Of a stretch of DNA of 64,000 nucleotides, positions 11,791 to 24,500 are shown in pieces. The first letter of the stretch is position 1, and each line of letters begins with the position of its first letter. This DNA is from Didymella arachidicola (Eukaryota > Ascomycota > Dothideomycetes > Pleosporales > Didymellaceae). The position numbers and the translations under genes were made by a program. The notes beneath the pieces are model-generated. The model worked only from the letters and a program-made list of their open reading frames with translations. It searched no databases and was not told the origin of the DNA. The DNA is taken from positions 186,001 through 250,000 of the forward strand of contig CM050000.1 in NCBI GenBank assembly GCA_016630955.3, in the 5' to 3' direction.

Positions 11791-13774
11791 CTATTGCTGT
11801 AGAAGGAACGGGCAGACGTTACCGCATAGCTCTGGAAGGAGAGCCGCCGACTGATGCAAATCTACCTTGTACAGCGTTGTTCGCAGTGCAAGATTTGTCA
11901 CGCTCCTTACGTTACCAGTCGAGTCGAAATCAAACACAAACTCGTCTAGCGGCAACGAGCCGTACGTCACGCCTGTAAGGCCGACCCAGGCACCGCAGCC
12001 AGTAGAGAACAGCATTGGACCAGGAGCAGATGGAAGTCCGGTGTCTTCGAACACAGCTTTCCAGGACTGTCGCTTCTCGCCGTTCTGGGCTTGTGTTTCG
12101 AGCTGAGTATAGTAGAGTCGAGCCTCCGCTCTGGCAGCTGTAGCATTGGAGCCTATCTGCAGCTGAAGTGCAGTCTCGACCATGTCCGTTCCGTTAGAGG
12201 TCCAAGATATTATACCCAATCCGGGCTTTTTGGGATCGGTGGTGATGACCAACGAAGAGTTTGGCATTGTGCTCGATCCAAGGCTGACATAGACACCACT
12301 ATAGGTCTCGTCCGCCTCCTCGCGCGCAGCTTCCTCATAGGCAGGGATCAAAGACGCGCCTATCATATCTGCAACCATAAAATTATTGACAAGGGATTTG
12401 CCAGCCATCATGATGGTGAAACCCAGGTTGTACTCTTTCAACAGAGTCAGGAATGCAGTATACTTGCGAAAGGTACCAGCCTTTGTAAAGGCACTGATAG
12501 AGCGGTATGGTTGGTTGAAAGGGTCCAACTGAATACGACGCACACCCCAAGGTGCGCCAACTGCAGCGGAAAAATCTGCTGAGAACGTCACTGGGTTGAG
12601 CCAACGTCGGGTGAGTGAAGGCTTGATCAACCTGGAGGAGAGGATGGCGTGGCCAAGAGTCGAGATATCATTCGCCGAGGAGTACATATTTCCACCACTG
12701 TAGGGACGTAAGTAACAGTTTTCGGAAGAGATATGATCACACTCACGGGTTCGCATCTCCCAAATTTACCCACCAGTAATCATCTTTGGTCGTGGTCGGG
12801 ATCACTGCTGCAGATGGGGGTGCATTTTCGTAATAGGTATGCTGCAAACCTAGAGGCTCGATGACTCGTTTATTGAGTATGTCGACGAACTTCTTGCCAG
12901 TCATGGATTCGAGTGCGTATGACAAAAGTTGATAGCCAATGTTGGAGTAACCCGCGGTCTGCCATGGCAGAAAGGAGGGGACCATCAGCTCGATGCCGGC
13001 GAAGAACTCTGTTCCAACATCAGCACCTATCGGGAAAGCGGCTTCAACATAGCAGCTACCTTTCCTCGTGCACAGTGGCCAACCCCCACAAGGTGGAACC
13101 GCAGCGCCCCGTAGAGTTGGGAAGCTTGGTTGCCAACTTATAGAAATATTCTCAGTCTGTGTTAACTCGCCAAGGACTCCATCTACTCGTCATCAGCGCT
13201 TCCATTGCATCACCACCACTTTCGCACACTTACAGTCTCTCCCAACTCCAGAAACTTGCGCCACCAGAGCGCCGATAGTAATATCCTCCCAGTCTGTTCT
13301 TCGAATGTTATCAATCGGCTGGGTCGCAATCTGAGCGGAGTATTGAGCCAGCTCCGGGATGAAGGCCGTGATTGGTGTGTTCCAATGCGTATCCCCAACT
13401 TCTGCAAGAAAGGCCAGAACCGTGAAAATTTTGGAAACACTACCAATTCTGTAGATAGTATCGGGTCCGACTTCGTTGACACCCTCGGTATCTGGGGAAA
13501 TTTTTGCCGCCGTACGGTACCTGTCTGCAAGGATCTTGCCCCCATAATCTGTCGAGAAGATTTGCACAGAATACGAGAGATCATCTCCAGTGAAGTTATC
13601 ATCTAGAAAGTCGAACGCAGCTGTAAGATTCACAAGTGCTTGCTGCCATCTGGGGTGCTCGATCAATCGTTTGGGTGCTGGAAACTCCGCTCCAAAGATG
13701 GGACAGTTTGGTATGGCGATACTTGTCAAGATGTGCAAAGATGCCAAATTTAAAAACAAACAAAAACGCGCCAT
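11791..13774 (-). CDS. Secreted beta-lactamase-fold serine hydrolase
   Basis: Serine beta-lactamase/penicillin-binding-protein-fold enzyme. In fungi this fold serves as an esterase, peptidase or acyltransferase and does not usually confer drug resistance. Exons 13234-13774, 13060-13182, 12747-13026 and 11791-12697 give 616 aa. Residues 1-20 form a signal peptide. The SxxK nucleophile motif is SVSK (Ser112, Lys115), the YxN motif is YSN (Tyr248-Asn250), and a KAGT in the third exon region stands where KTG is expected. The C-terminal 250 residues form the extra domain seen in long fungal members. The 33-bp intron between exons 2 and 3 is short; an in-frame alternative without it is possible. 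Its position between the FAD oxidase and the ABC exporter suggests a role in tailoring, hydrolysis or acyl transfer of the polyketide; no substrate can be read from the sequence. Confidence 0.88.
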
Positions 13775-14149
13775 CGCCGATCAGTATTGAATGAGTGTGT
13801 AGCTCTCGAAGAGAACGTTGGACTGAAACGATGATAACACGGTGAAGACTAGAGCCTGGCTGGACTAAATATGCTTCTCTGCTTGTAGACTGATTGAGAC
13901 TGATGTATGGGAACCGGTGCAAGGGGCCGTTGCATTCTTTGCAAAAGCCGAGGAGATTATGTTGGCGCAAGGGGCCAGACCAGATGCATTACAGCCGCAC
14001 GTGCCATCAAACCCTCATGGCCTTGAGCTTACTATCGCCCTGACAGCAAAAGAGGCTAGCAGTAGTCCAAAGCCTTCCAAAGGAGTAAAAAACACGCCAT
14101 AGACCTATAGCTGCTTATTATAAAGCAATATCTAGTGCTAAACTCATTG
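13775..14149. other. Intergenic gap between hydrolase and ABC transporter
   Basis: 375 bp. It contains the upstream region of the hydrolase (minus strand) and the 3' flank of the ABC transporter. No gene is seen. Confidence 0.4.
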
Positions 14150-17100
14150 CTATCCGAGATTCTGCGCTTGACACATCTGCCAATACGTTCCTTTGCGTTC
14201 GAGGAGACTGCGATGGTCTCCGCTCTCTGCTACGCGACCTTCACGCATAACGAAGATAACGTCCGCTTTTTGTATGGTAGCTAGCCGATGTGCGACCACG
14301 ATAGTAGTCCTTCCCTTCCCAACCCGTTCCAAGACTTTTTGTATCTCTGCCTCCGTCTCAGAGTCGAGACTACTCGTCGCTTCGTCTAGAAGCAAAAGAT
14401 CTGGATCACGTATAAGGGCGCGCGCAATCGAAAGGCGTTGCTTCTGCCCGCCTGAGAGCATAACTCCAGCTGCTCCAACATTGGTCTCGTAGCCATCCGG
14501 GAGTGAAGCCACGAAGTCATGGATTCCCGCATCTCGACACGCTTGATGAAGAACATCGTCATTCAGGTCATCGTTCGCCATACCGAGAGTAATATTCTCG
14601 CGTATTGTCCCATGGAGTAAAAAGGACTCCTGTGCGACTAAACTCATATGGCTTCTCAGTTCGGATAGAGACATTGAAGCTATCGGATCTCCATTGTACG
14701 TGATGTGGCCTCTGTTAGGATCGTAAAAGCGTTCCAACAGGGAAATAACCGTCGTCTTCCCAGAGCCGCTGGGTCCTACGATGGCTGCATAATGACCATG
14801 CCTTATGTGCATATTGAGGCCTTGCAAAATGGCGACATCGCGCGAAGGGTACGTGAACCAAACATCGTGGAATTTAACGTCTGCGCCTTGCCAAAGAAGC
14901 TGTGAAGGTAGTCTCCAACGGGAAAATCCTTTGAGATGCGTCAGAGGTGGCTTTGTAGTCTCTGGCCCCAAATGGCGCATGCGCTGTATTCGATTTGCAG
15001 CCGCCGAAGCTTGAGCGAAATCTAGTCATGTTAGCTTGGAAGACGTGAGTCGAACGAGTATAATTACTTGGCCCAAAACTCAGCCATTGACCTGCGGATA
15101 ACGTCCCCTGAATGATGGCAAGATAAACTACAAGGAAGTTGGAAGGTTGGAGTTCAGCTCTAGCCAGGAGTTGACCACCGTACCTGCAAATCGCAACATT
15201 AGCAATTGGGAGTTTACTAAATTGCCGGCTCTTACCAAAGTGCGAACGCCATGCACAGGAGTATGAGACTGTCACTTGCGGCGAAGATGAGGCAAGATAA
15301 TCGTGCTTTTGATCTAGCCTGCCTTATGTGGCTTTTGAGTAGGCCGTCGTACTGTTCGCAGATGGTCCGTTCTAGTGTCAGGCTTGCGACTGTTCGAATA
15401 GCACCTATAGCTTCCGTAGCAAATGCAGCGCTCTTCGAGAAGACTGCGTTGTTGGCAACTTCGAATCTTACCTCATGGCGGACGCGATACCATCCACCTG
15501 CTAGGATTATCGGCAGCGATGGCGCAATAACCACAAGGGCAAACTTCCAATGGAATACCTCTGCAATTAGAACACAGCCAATGAGACCAAAAACAGATAT
15601 TAGCACCATGGCCATGTTCATTCCCAGGATCTGTTGCAGCTGGACCGGGTCTGCTGCCAGCTGCGCGCTCAGCACGCCAGCCGAATTGTTGACATCATCG
15701 AAATAGGAGAGCGGTTTACTGATCATGTTCGCAAAGTACTCTTTCCGATAAAGACTCACAGTGTACTGTGGGAGGATTAGCGATATGGTATACCGAGCAG
15801 TGGAGTTAAAATGATCACATACGACTGACACCTCGTTGGATACCCAACCAAGCGTGGAATAGCTGAGGCCTAGACCAACAGCAACAGCGAGCAGCATGAG
15901 ACACAGAAAGCTTGTTGACAATCTGAGAGCTTCTGACCAGTAGGCGAAAGAAGATATGAGGCGTCCGAAGAGATATGCCTGCAATGGACTACTGGCTGGG
16001 TTGATCGAATTAGCCAGGTCGGATAGTCAAGGCATTGTCACATCACCCACCTGCGGCAGCTATAGCAGCGACTATCATTACGACATATCGCCAGTAATTT
16101 CTTTGCTGTTCGCTGATTAACATGTGGAAGCCCGTCCACAGACTCGGGACGGAGGGTGCTGTCGGCAAAGCACCCGCAACGCTCTCCGCGGCCTCGACAA
16201 TTGTGGTCTGTGATTCGACAAGCGTTTCGTAGCTCTCTTTCTCCACTATGAAATTTTGACGCTTCGAGGCCCGCTCTATTCTGTCATCGTGGTGGTCTTG
16301 GCTTTTAGAAACGGTAATGCTGGTTGTTAGTTGTTGGGATCGGACCAGACTCCAATATGCGCCATCTTTAATTTTGACCAGATCATCATGAGTTCCATGT
16401 TGCACAACTCTTCCCTCTTTCATGACAATGATATGATCTGCATCTGAGATGGTTGCTAGTCTGTGAGCGATGACTAGGGTAGTGCGAGATTTTGCAACTC
16501 GATCAAGGGCAGCTTGGACGATCCCCTCGCTTGTCACATCGAGGGCACTAGTAGCTTCATCGAAGATGAGAATCTTAGGTTGGCGCACTATGGCCCTCGC
16601 AATAGCTATTCTCTGTCTCTGGCCGCCGCTGAAGTGTAGGCCTCGATCGCCCATTGCCGTGTGGTAGCCCTATTTCAAGTATTGATCAGCCACTTTTGAT
16701 ACACTCATTGAAGATGTGCATTTACCTCAGGTAATAGACAAATGAAGTCGTGAGCATACGCCTCTTTGCAGGCTTTTATGACCAAGCGCTCTTTTGCTTT
16801 TCGGGAAGAGGATTCCCACTTCGTCCCCGTCAAGCCCAAAGCAACATTATTAAACACGGTATCGTCGAATAGGAAGGGCTCTTGTTGCACGATACCTATC
16901 TGGGATCGCCACCACCGAAGGTCGATATCCTTGAGCTCGGTATTGCCTATTCTGATGACTCCATTACGAAGGTAGTTGGCGACGGGATCAATCTCGCCCA
17001 ATTCATACCAGCGTTGGATGAGGGCCACCGTGGTACTTTTTCCGGACCCACTAGGTCCCACAATTGCCGTCTTCTGCCCTGAACATATGCACAAGCTCAG

Positions 17101-18581
17101 TCCGTCCAGAACTTTGACATCGTGACGCGTTGGGTATGCGAAGTTCACATTCTCGATGATGATATCGGCATCAGTGTCGACTATATCCTCACCGACACCT
17201 GTAGATATAGGTTTTGGGACATCTATAATTGTGAAGAAAACATTTGCAGCGGTGACTGCATGAGCGAAAGAAGCCAATGGGACAGAAATGGCGGATATGT
17301 GAGCTAGCATCGTCATGACGGACATTAATACCCTAAGGACGTCAGTAAAGTCCATCTTCGTCAGGGGCGAATGTCCACGTACACAACCAGGGTCTCAACA
17401 TTGGCAAACTTGAGATCGAGATAAAGGTCGACTGCGAACCAAAAGCAAAGGGCAAAAGTAGCGTAGATAGTAAAAAATACTGAAGGAGGTAAGCCCAACT
17501 TGTTCGATAGAAGTTACGGGGGACAAACCGGGAGCGTGTTGAAGGGCAGACACCATCGACATCGCTCGACTGGTGGTGCTTATTTTATCAACAAGCGCTC
17601 CGTAACGCTTGGTAACTTTGGTCTCCGAGCCACAAGCTGCTATCATCTTCATACTCGACAGCGCATCAGCCGTGAATCCTGCCGCTTCTCGCTCAAGCTT
17701 CTGAACATGGGCGTGCCTCTTTGCGGAAAGGGGTGTCAATACTGAATACCAAATCGCGATCGCCAGCAGACCACTGGAAGTGACCAATGTAAGCTCCCAG
17801 CTGAAGCAGCATCCAATGATCATCGCAATTGATATCACCGACGTTGCTTGGATCAATGACGAGAGGCGTTCCGATATCCCAATCTGAAGTATATTCGCAG
17901 TGATTGTAATGATGGCAGTCGTTTGTCCTGGAGGCAGGTTGTCTAAGGTGGAGACGGGTAGTCGGAAAAGTTCTTGGAGGTAATGGTGCCGGATATTCGC
18001 TGAGATACGGAGGCTGCTGATTCGGAACCCTATCTATGATTGCTAAGCCAAAGAACTTCGCTTTATAGGCAAACCTACGGTGGCAATATAAGCTAAACAT
18101 AATCGCCCTACGAAAAGATAGACAATGTAAAGGCTGCACATGCGTCGTTAGCTTCGAACTGCAGCAACTCGACTCTCACAGGCTTACACGTATCTGTTTA
18201 TCGTGGCGATAAAAGGGGTTGTTGGATCGTTTCCCGGTGAACTCGATAAAGTACTAATGCTTTTGACGAGTTGTGCTGCCCAAAAATTGAGAAAAGCCGC
18301 ATGTACCATTTCGTATTACTCACCGAAAACCAGGTTCATCAGTGGCAGTGTAGCCCCTGCACACACAGAAGAAACAGTTGACGCGATAAGCAACGTTCGA
18401 TCTATCACTGTGGAGTACGATAAGATCCTCTGTCTGCACGTCAATAACCCATAATCAAGATAGACCGTCGAAGTTGGCTTACGATTACAGTTTTGACGTT
18501 CTCACGCAAGGCCTTAGTGGACGAGAAGACTCGCATCAGCCACTCAGGCCATTTTAGGCTCTCTCGACTGATCTGCTTCAT
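14150..18581 (-). CDS. Full-length ABCB (MDR-type) exporter
   Basis: ATP-driven efflux pump of the multidrug-resistance B subfamily, order TMD1-NBD1-TMD2-NBD2, about 1250 aa, in the plasma membrane. The frame is restored throughout by about a dozen short introns, several acceptors ending cag or tag. NBD1 has Walker A GPSGSGKS, signature FSGGQRQR and Walker B ILIFDEATSALD. NBD2 has GPSGSGKT, LSGGQKQR and LLLLDEATSSLD. Both have the switch His (AHRLAT), so both sites look competent. TMD1 contains IGFRISSLRISANIRHHYLQ, TMD2 contains VSLYRKEYF. The start at 18579-18581 (MKQISRESLKWPEW) is the first ATG that splices into TMD1; an upstream acceptor-like gaacag leaves room for a 5' UTR intron. A 57-nt intron in TMD2 has no stop and would be in frame if retained. 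Likely function: export of or self-protection against the cluster product. Confidence 0.92.
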
Positions 18582-19234
18582 ACCCGGAGACCGGCCTGTT
18601 CAAAGTTATGAAAGACCAAGATGTATTAGCAGTGACTGCAGCACATTTTGTTGTGTAGACTGATGCGATACCAGCTCAGACGTGGATGTGAGATGCGGCT
18701 ACGAGGGATGGCAGAATCTCAACAGACAACACCACAACAGTCACAGCTTTGAACCCTAGTATTATTTGTGGTCACGGGGCTATAGTAGACCCACAATCCA
18801 TCGCTCAAGGCTCGGCTGTGGATACTCAGACAGTATCTGGGAACGAAGGGAGTGGCTTAGCAGCTAGAGACCCTGAATCGCGTACCAAGCTACCGGATTC
18901 TGTCACAGACGCGTAGATCCGCAAGCGATATTGGCATGCTCCACAGTGAGTGCGAGAGAGAAAGCGGTGCGGTGATCAGTGGAGAAAGCTGTAGCTCGGA
19001 TTAGGTAGGCTGCGACATCGGTCTGCATTGTGACGAATCTTAGGCCAATTGGCGTATACGAGCAGATAACGTCCTTTGCATTCCACAAGAAATAGCTGAT
19101 CAGCCCTCCCTAGTTGAAGCGGGCTTCTTGACCCAGCGCTCACATGCATTGGTGGGGGTCTCCCAATTACTCTTTGGCAAACGACTTTTCATTGCGTAAC
19201 GTTTCGACGCTATGGGTATCGGTGGTGAGTAGGC
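18582..19234. other. Intergenic region between ABC exporter and FSH1 hydrolase
   Basis: 0.65 kb. It carries the ABC promoter and the 3' flank of the FSH1 gene. A 61-residue minus-strand frame at 18903-19088 has no ATG start and no domain. Confidence 0.4.
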
Positions 19235-20093
19235 TCATGGGGAGCGAGTACCCTTGACTTCCTCGATCATTTGGCGAACTGTGTCCCCTAACTCTTTCAC
19301 CATGCCCTTGTCTCGAGGCAGAGTGTGGCCCTTTGCGTGATCGAATATGAATGCAGTATCTGGATCGCACACATTGTAGAGTGCTAGGTTCCCGTGCAAA
19401 TAAGGGTCTAGAGAACCGACTGGGTATGTTAGATTCATCATGGTTCCAGGTGAATAGTAAACTTACTAATATGCGTTGTCGGCACGTTGATTGTCAAGTC
19501 ACTTTCATCGGAAAGTACCAGACCATCGAGCGTTGGTGTCATGGGAGGCCATCCGCCAAAGAACAAGGCGCATTTGAACATTGGCGGCCTTCCTTCAAGC
19601 TCCTCTCTCATTTGTTCGTGTAGTAGAAGTGTACCAGCGATAGTCGCCCCTTCTGAATAACCTAGGATGCCATCGAAAGGCCCTTCTTTGTCCGCTAAGT
19701 CGTAGAGGTACTCCAATGTGCGCCTTGCACTGTCGTCTGTCTTTGCGACTCCGTACGTCATAAGCTCACGCATTGTCATCTCTGGTGTCTCTAGCTGTGG
19801 AAAGTCGCGAATGCGCTCAATCACATCGGTAGTGTCCTCGCTGTCGTCTGAGGGAACGATGAACCGGTAGTACGGTGGACCTCCGAAGAAGTCTTCGTAA
19901 CCTGTTGGGGGTACAACCTCGTAGGGACCTTGGATGAAATGGAAGGCGACAGATTCGTCACTTTCGAGCTCTTTCACTAGAGGTGCCAACTGAACCTTGA
20001 ACTTCTGTACGAAAGTTAGCTCTTTAATTCATACCCGATCTGTGAACCCACATCGATACTCCCGTAGGCGCCTGGCAGGCACAAAAACTTCAT
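19235..20093 (-). CDS. FSH1-family serine hydrolase, probable polyketide-releasing esterase
   Basis: Alpha/beta-hydrolase of the FSH1 family (ovarian-cancer-gene-2/LovG group). Exons 20052-20093, 19467-20004 and 19235-19419 give 254 aa, normal for the family. The start MKFLCLPGAYGS is the family N-terminus and depends on the first 47-bp intron. The nucleophile elbow is GYSEG with Ser131; the C-terminal exon supplies the acid and base in DHAKGHTLPRD. No signal peptide, so cytosolic. It lies head-to-head with the polyketide synthase, sharing a 1.4-kb promoter interval. Because the synthase has no thioesterase or reductase domain, and LovG releases the highly reducing PKS product in lovastatin biosynthesis (established), release of this chain is the most likely role (inference). 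Confidence 0.88.
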
Positions 20094-21525
20094 ATTCAAA
20101 ATGGCGGTACCGACGAACGTCTAGGTAAAGTGCTGTAGTGACTACGGACGATGTTCAAGATTTACACTAGGGTTTATCGCCATAACGCAATCGTGGAAGG
20201 CCAGGTGCTCTCTTTAGCGGCGGTAGTACAGCAACACAGGGCAGATGGGATTGCACCCCACGCCGCACACCGTGGATCGGAAGCAACCGCAGAACATCCG
20301 CCATTCGTAGATTCGGAATGAAGTCACCGTAATACCGTTTGAGCGGATTCGACAGCTCGACGCTGTTACAAGCGGAAGTCAGGCGAGGAATGCATGTGAC
20401 AAGAGGGCGCCGGCAAGTAAGCTCCTGCAGCACAGCTACGCTCGATCAAGTCAGCAGAAGCATTCTTACCGTGATCTGTGGCACAGTCCCGATGTGCGCG
20501 GAGCTCGTAGCCGATAACAGTTCCCATTGTTGGAGGCATGCTGTTCGACCTGCAAAAAGCGAGGCCCAGGACCTAACGCTAGCCTGATCTGGACTCTATT
20601 GCGTCGCTCCTCCCTGAACTTCCAAGCTCGAAGCTTTTTCTCACATCCCTATTTCAATCCATTGGCGAGAGAAGATATATGCGTAGTGTTGCATTGATGG
20701 GTTACATGATGTGCATACGCCTTCAACGAGTAGTCGATCGACTCCGGGCCTGCTCGTAGAGCCGGGTTCTGCTGTCTTAGCATGTGATCATATTTGTTGC
20801 GGAGCTTTCCTCCCAAGGTCAGAGCAGAGGCATTGGAAGGTTACATCATACTCGTACTCAGATAATGGAAAGCCTGTTGGGTGCTCGGGCCGTGTCGACA
20901 TGGCCGCTGTTCGTGCTATAGGCGGAGAAGGCAAATGAGATGGATGGACGCGAGCAGAACAGAGAGGCAGCTGAGAGCCATCTGTAAGATTCCTGCATCC
21001 CCCAGAACCCTCTGAAACCTGAAGCTGACCTCTCCTCATAGTAACAGCCCGTCATAAACGTTTCATTCAATCGTACAATGGCTCCAGGGCTGTTCTGAAC
21101 ATCGGTGTCCCTGACGCTACCTATGGCTCTTCGCGGTATGCTCGACATCAGTGTGCCCTTTATCTTGGCTATCCACTGCGTCCAAATCACCGGAAATCAA
21201 GTCGCTAGGTCGTGCTGAGACGGTCACTGGGTGCCCATACAGGAATGTCGTCAATGCAGCCACAATCTAAGGAATGGCGAAGGTCGGATTCTCAAAGATC
21301 CCTCGGACCATCTGAAGGGATTCGAAACGCCAGAATGGAGGTCCGTGAATTTCACTGGGCATTATGCCAGATAGGGCCCTTTAGAAAATAACTGGTCTTA
21401 TCATGAGGGCTGTATGTTGAAATTATGACCCTCAAAAACAGCCCTCACAATCGATCTGCTCTTTCCGTAGTGACTCTCACACTTTTACAATCATCTTCTT
21501 GGCTAATTGTCATACTTCAATGACC
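20094..21525. other. Divergent promoter interval of FSH1 hydrolase and PKS
   Basis: 1.43 kb between two divergently transcribed cluster genes. Minus-strand frames at 20167-20433 and 20858-21190 (110 residues) are open but have no recognisable domain. A short splice-consistent minus-strand piece near 20550-20430 (MPPTMGTVIGYELRAHRD) could be a relic. I do not call a gene. Confidence 0.4.
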
Positions 21526-24500
21526 ATGGCTCCTTACGTCCTCACACCAACGTCTGATCTTGACAATCGGCTTGGGCTACCTGACTCTTCCGCAACGAAT
21601 GATGTTGTATCAGATGGTGGCGCGACTCCTGCATCTTGGTCAGAAACAGAAGGATCAATGCACAACGATACCACTGGCCATTTATCAGTCTCTACCGGCC
21701 TATCAAACGAACAGGCCGATGTCGTCGACGCAAGCGAATCAGCAGCTGCCACAAACCACAAGTACGAAGATGCTTACACCCACGGCTACAAAGATGGATA
21801 TACCGTGGCACATGTGGAGCTAAAGCATCAGCAAATAGCCATCATTGGCATGTCATGTCGCCTTCCGGGTAGCGTCAGTACACCTGATGAGTTCTGGGAG
21901 CTGCTCGCACGCTCTCGTACTGGTTACTCGGAGATTCCAGACTCCAGATTCTCTGCCAAACGCTACTTTCATCCTAACCCCGGAAAGAGCGGTAGTACCA
22001 ACGCACGTGGGGGCAACTTCCTCACTCACGATTTGACCGCCTTTGACGCACCATTCTTTGGGTTCACACAGCAAGAGGCCACCAGTTTGGATCCTCAGCA
22101 GCGCTTGCTCCTCGAGTGTACATTTGAAGCTCTTGAGAGCGCTGGTATCCCAAAACATGAGGTTGTTGGAAAAGATGTCGGATGCTTCGTTGGAGGCACA
22201 TTCTCCGAGTATGAGGCCGATCTGTTCCGAGACCCAGACACAATCCCAATGCACCAAGCAACAGGTACGTGACATAACCGCATGTACAAGTAAATCTTGA
22301 CTGGGAATAGGTTGCGCAATGGCGATGCAATCAAATCGAATTTCACACTTCTTTGACCTCAGGGGTCCGAGTTACACCGTTGACACGGCATGTTCGTCCA
22401 GCCTCGTGGCGTTGCACAATGCCTGCCAGAGTCTCCGTACTGGAGAGTCAAGTATGGCCATCGCTGCGGGTGTTCACCTGAATATGCTGCCAGAATTTTG
22501 GGTCTCGTACTCAATGTCCCGACTTTTTGGAGAAGAAGGCAGGTCGTTTGCTTTTGATCAACGGGGAACGGGTTACGGTCGTGGCGAGGGCTGTGGGATG
22601 GTCCTGCTCAAGCCACTCGATCAAGCAATTAAGGACAATGATCCTATCCGTGCAATCATTACAGGCAGTGGTATCAATCAAGATGGAAAGACACCAGGCA
22701 TTACCATGCCGAATGGCGAATCACAAGGTTGGCCGATTGAGGAATAAAGCGATTAGTCCATATAGCACTGACTCAGTCTCAGAAACACTCATACGCTCGG
22801 TCTACAAGAACGGGGGTATGGATCCTCGCGACACTGGCTACGTTGAGGCACATGGGACTGGTACCCGCGTTGGTGACCCAATTGAGGTTGGTGCGATTCA
22901 TAGGGTGTTCGGCGAAGGCAGAACTAAGCGCAAACCTCTCTACATCGGTTCGGTCAAATCCAATATTGGCCACCTGGAGGCAGCTGCCGGTAAGCCAATA
23001 CCTCATCGTGCTTTTCTAGACCTTCGGTGAGCTGTTGAGAAGTTATGGTGAGCTGACGGACCCAGGCATTGCAGGTGTGATCAAAACCGCGCTGATGTTA
23101 GAGCGTGGCTTTATCCTACCAAACTACGATTTCAGATATCCCAACGAAAATATCCCTTTCGACGACTGGGGCTTAAGGGTGGCGACTCGTCAACAACCTT
23201 GGCCATTCGGCAAGCGCTGGGCAAGTGTCAACGGCTTCGGTTTCGGAGGAACTAATGGACATGTAGTGGTGAGTTTCCCGTGTCACACAGTCGCCGAAGG
23301 TGCGTTGTGCTGAAAGCTGCAATTGCGGTATAGATGACAAAAGGTCCCTTGGAGCGAAAGACGATGAAAGAGGAAGTCGACACCCAGACCTGCGAACGTT
23401 TATTCGTCCTATCCGCGAACGATAAGTCAAGTGCCGAAAAGACAATGCAAACTCTTGGCATCTATCTCGAGCAGCGCCCTGAGGTCTTCCAAAACGATCT
23501 CTTGAGCAATCTCGCCTACACACTGGGACAGCGGAAATCTTTCCATCCATGGCGTATTGCTGTATCCGCATCCTCCAGTGCAGAATTGGTCGAAATCCTA
23601 TCCAGTGGGAAGGTGAATCCGATGAAGCAAGACGCAGATGTCCCACGCTTGGGATGGATATTCACCGGCCAAGGAGCGCAATGGTGGGCTATGGGCAGGG
23701 AGCTCTTGCATACTTACCCAGTCTATGCTGCATCACTACAGCTCGCTGATTCGCACCTAATCTCCATTGGCGCGGATTTCTCTCTCTTAGAAGAGCTCGG
23801 AAAAGACGAAGGCACGACTTTGATCAACGCCGCATACTTGTCTCAACCTTCGTGCACAGCAATACAGCTGGCACTAGTAGACCTGTTGAGGTCTTGGGGT
23901 ATTCGACCATCTGCTGTAGCTGGTCACTCTTCTGGTGAGATTGGCGCAGCGTACGCTGCAGAGCTTATCACATTTCAAGATGCGATGACCATTGCCTACC
24001 ACCGAGGCCGCCTGATTCCAATCCTGAAGCAAAAGTACCCCGATCTAGATGGATGCATGATGGCAGTCGGGGCCAGCAAAGATCAGGTAATGCCACTACT
24101 TGATCAAATATCCCCTTGCTTGGGACAGGCAAGAATCGCTTGCGTCAACAGTCCCTCCAGCATCACTATCTCTGGTGACGAACATGCAGTGACGTTGCTG
24201 CAAGCGCTGCTCGAGGACGAGTATCCAGGCATGTTTGTCAGAAAATTACAGATCGACACAGCTTACCACTCCCATCATATGGACCTCGTTGCAAAGGAGT
24301 ACACACACGCTCTTCACGGACTCGAGGCACCGATGCCTTCCAGGATACCATTCTACTCGTCCTTGCTTGGTCGTCTTGCTACTAGCGAAGAGCTGGACCC
24401 GACTTACTGGGTGCAGAACCTAACTTGCCCCGTACGATTCGATGAGGCAGTTCAAGCCATGTTCAGACCCACGAACGAGCAGAAGGTGCCGATTAATCTT

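Noticed and set aside
20858..21190. 110-codon minus-strand frame in the FSH1-PKS promoter interval
   Set aside because: No recognisable motif, no clear start context, and it sits where a promoter is expected.
22728..22776. Apparent frameshift and stops inside the PKS ketosynthase
   Set aside because: A 49-bp GT-AG intron restores the KS sequence on both sides, so the gene is not broken.
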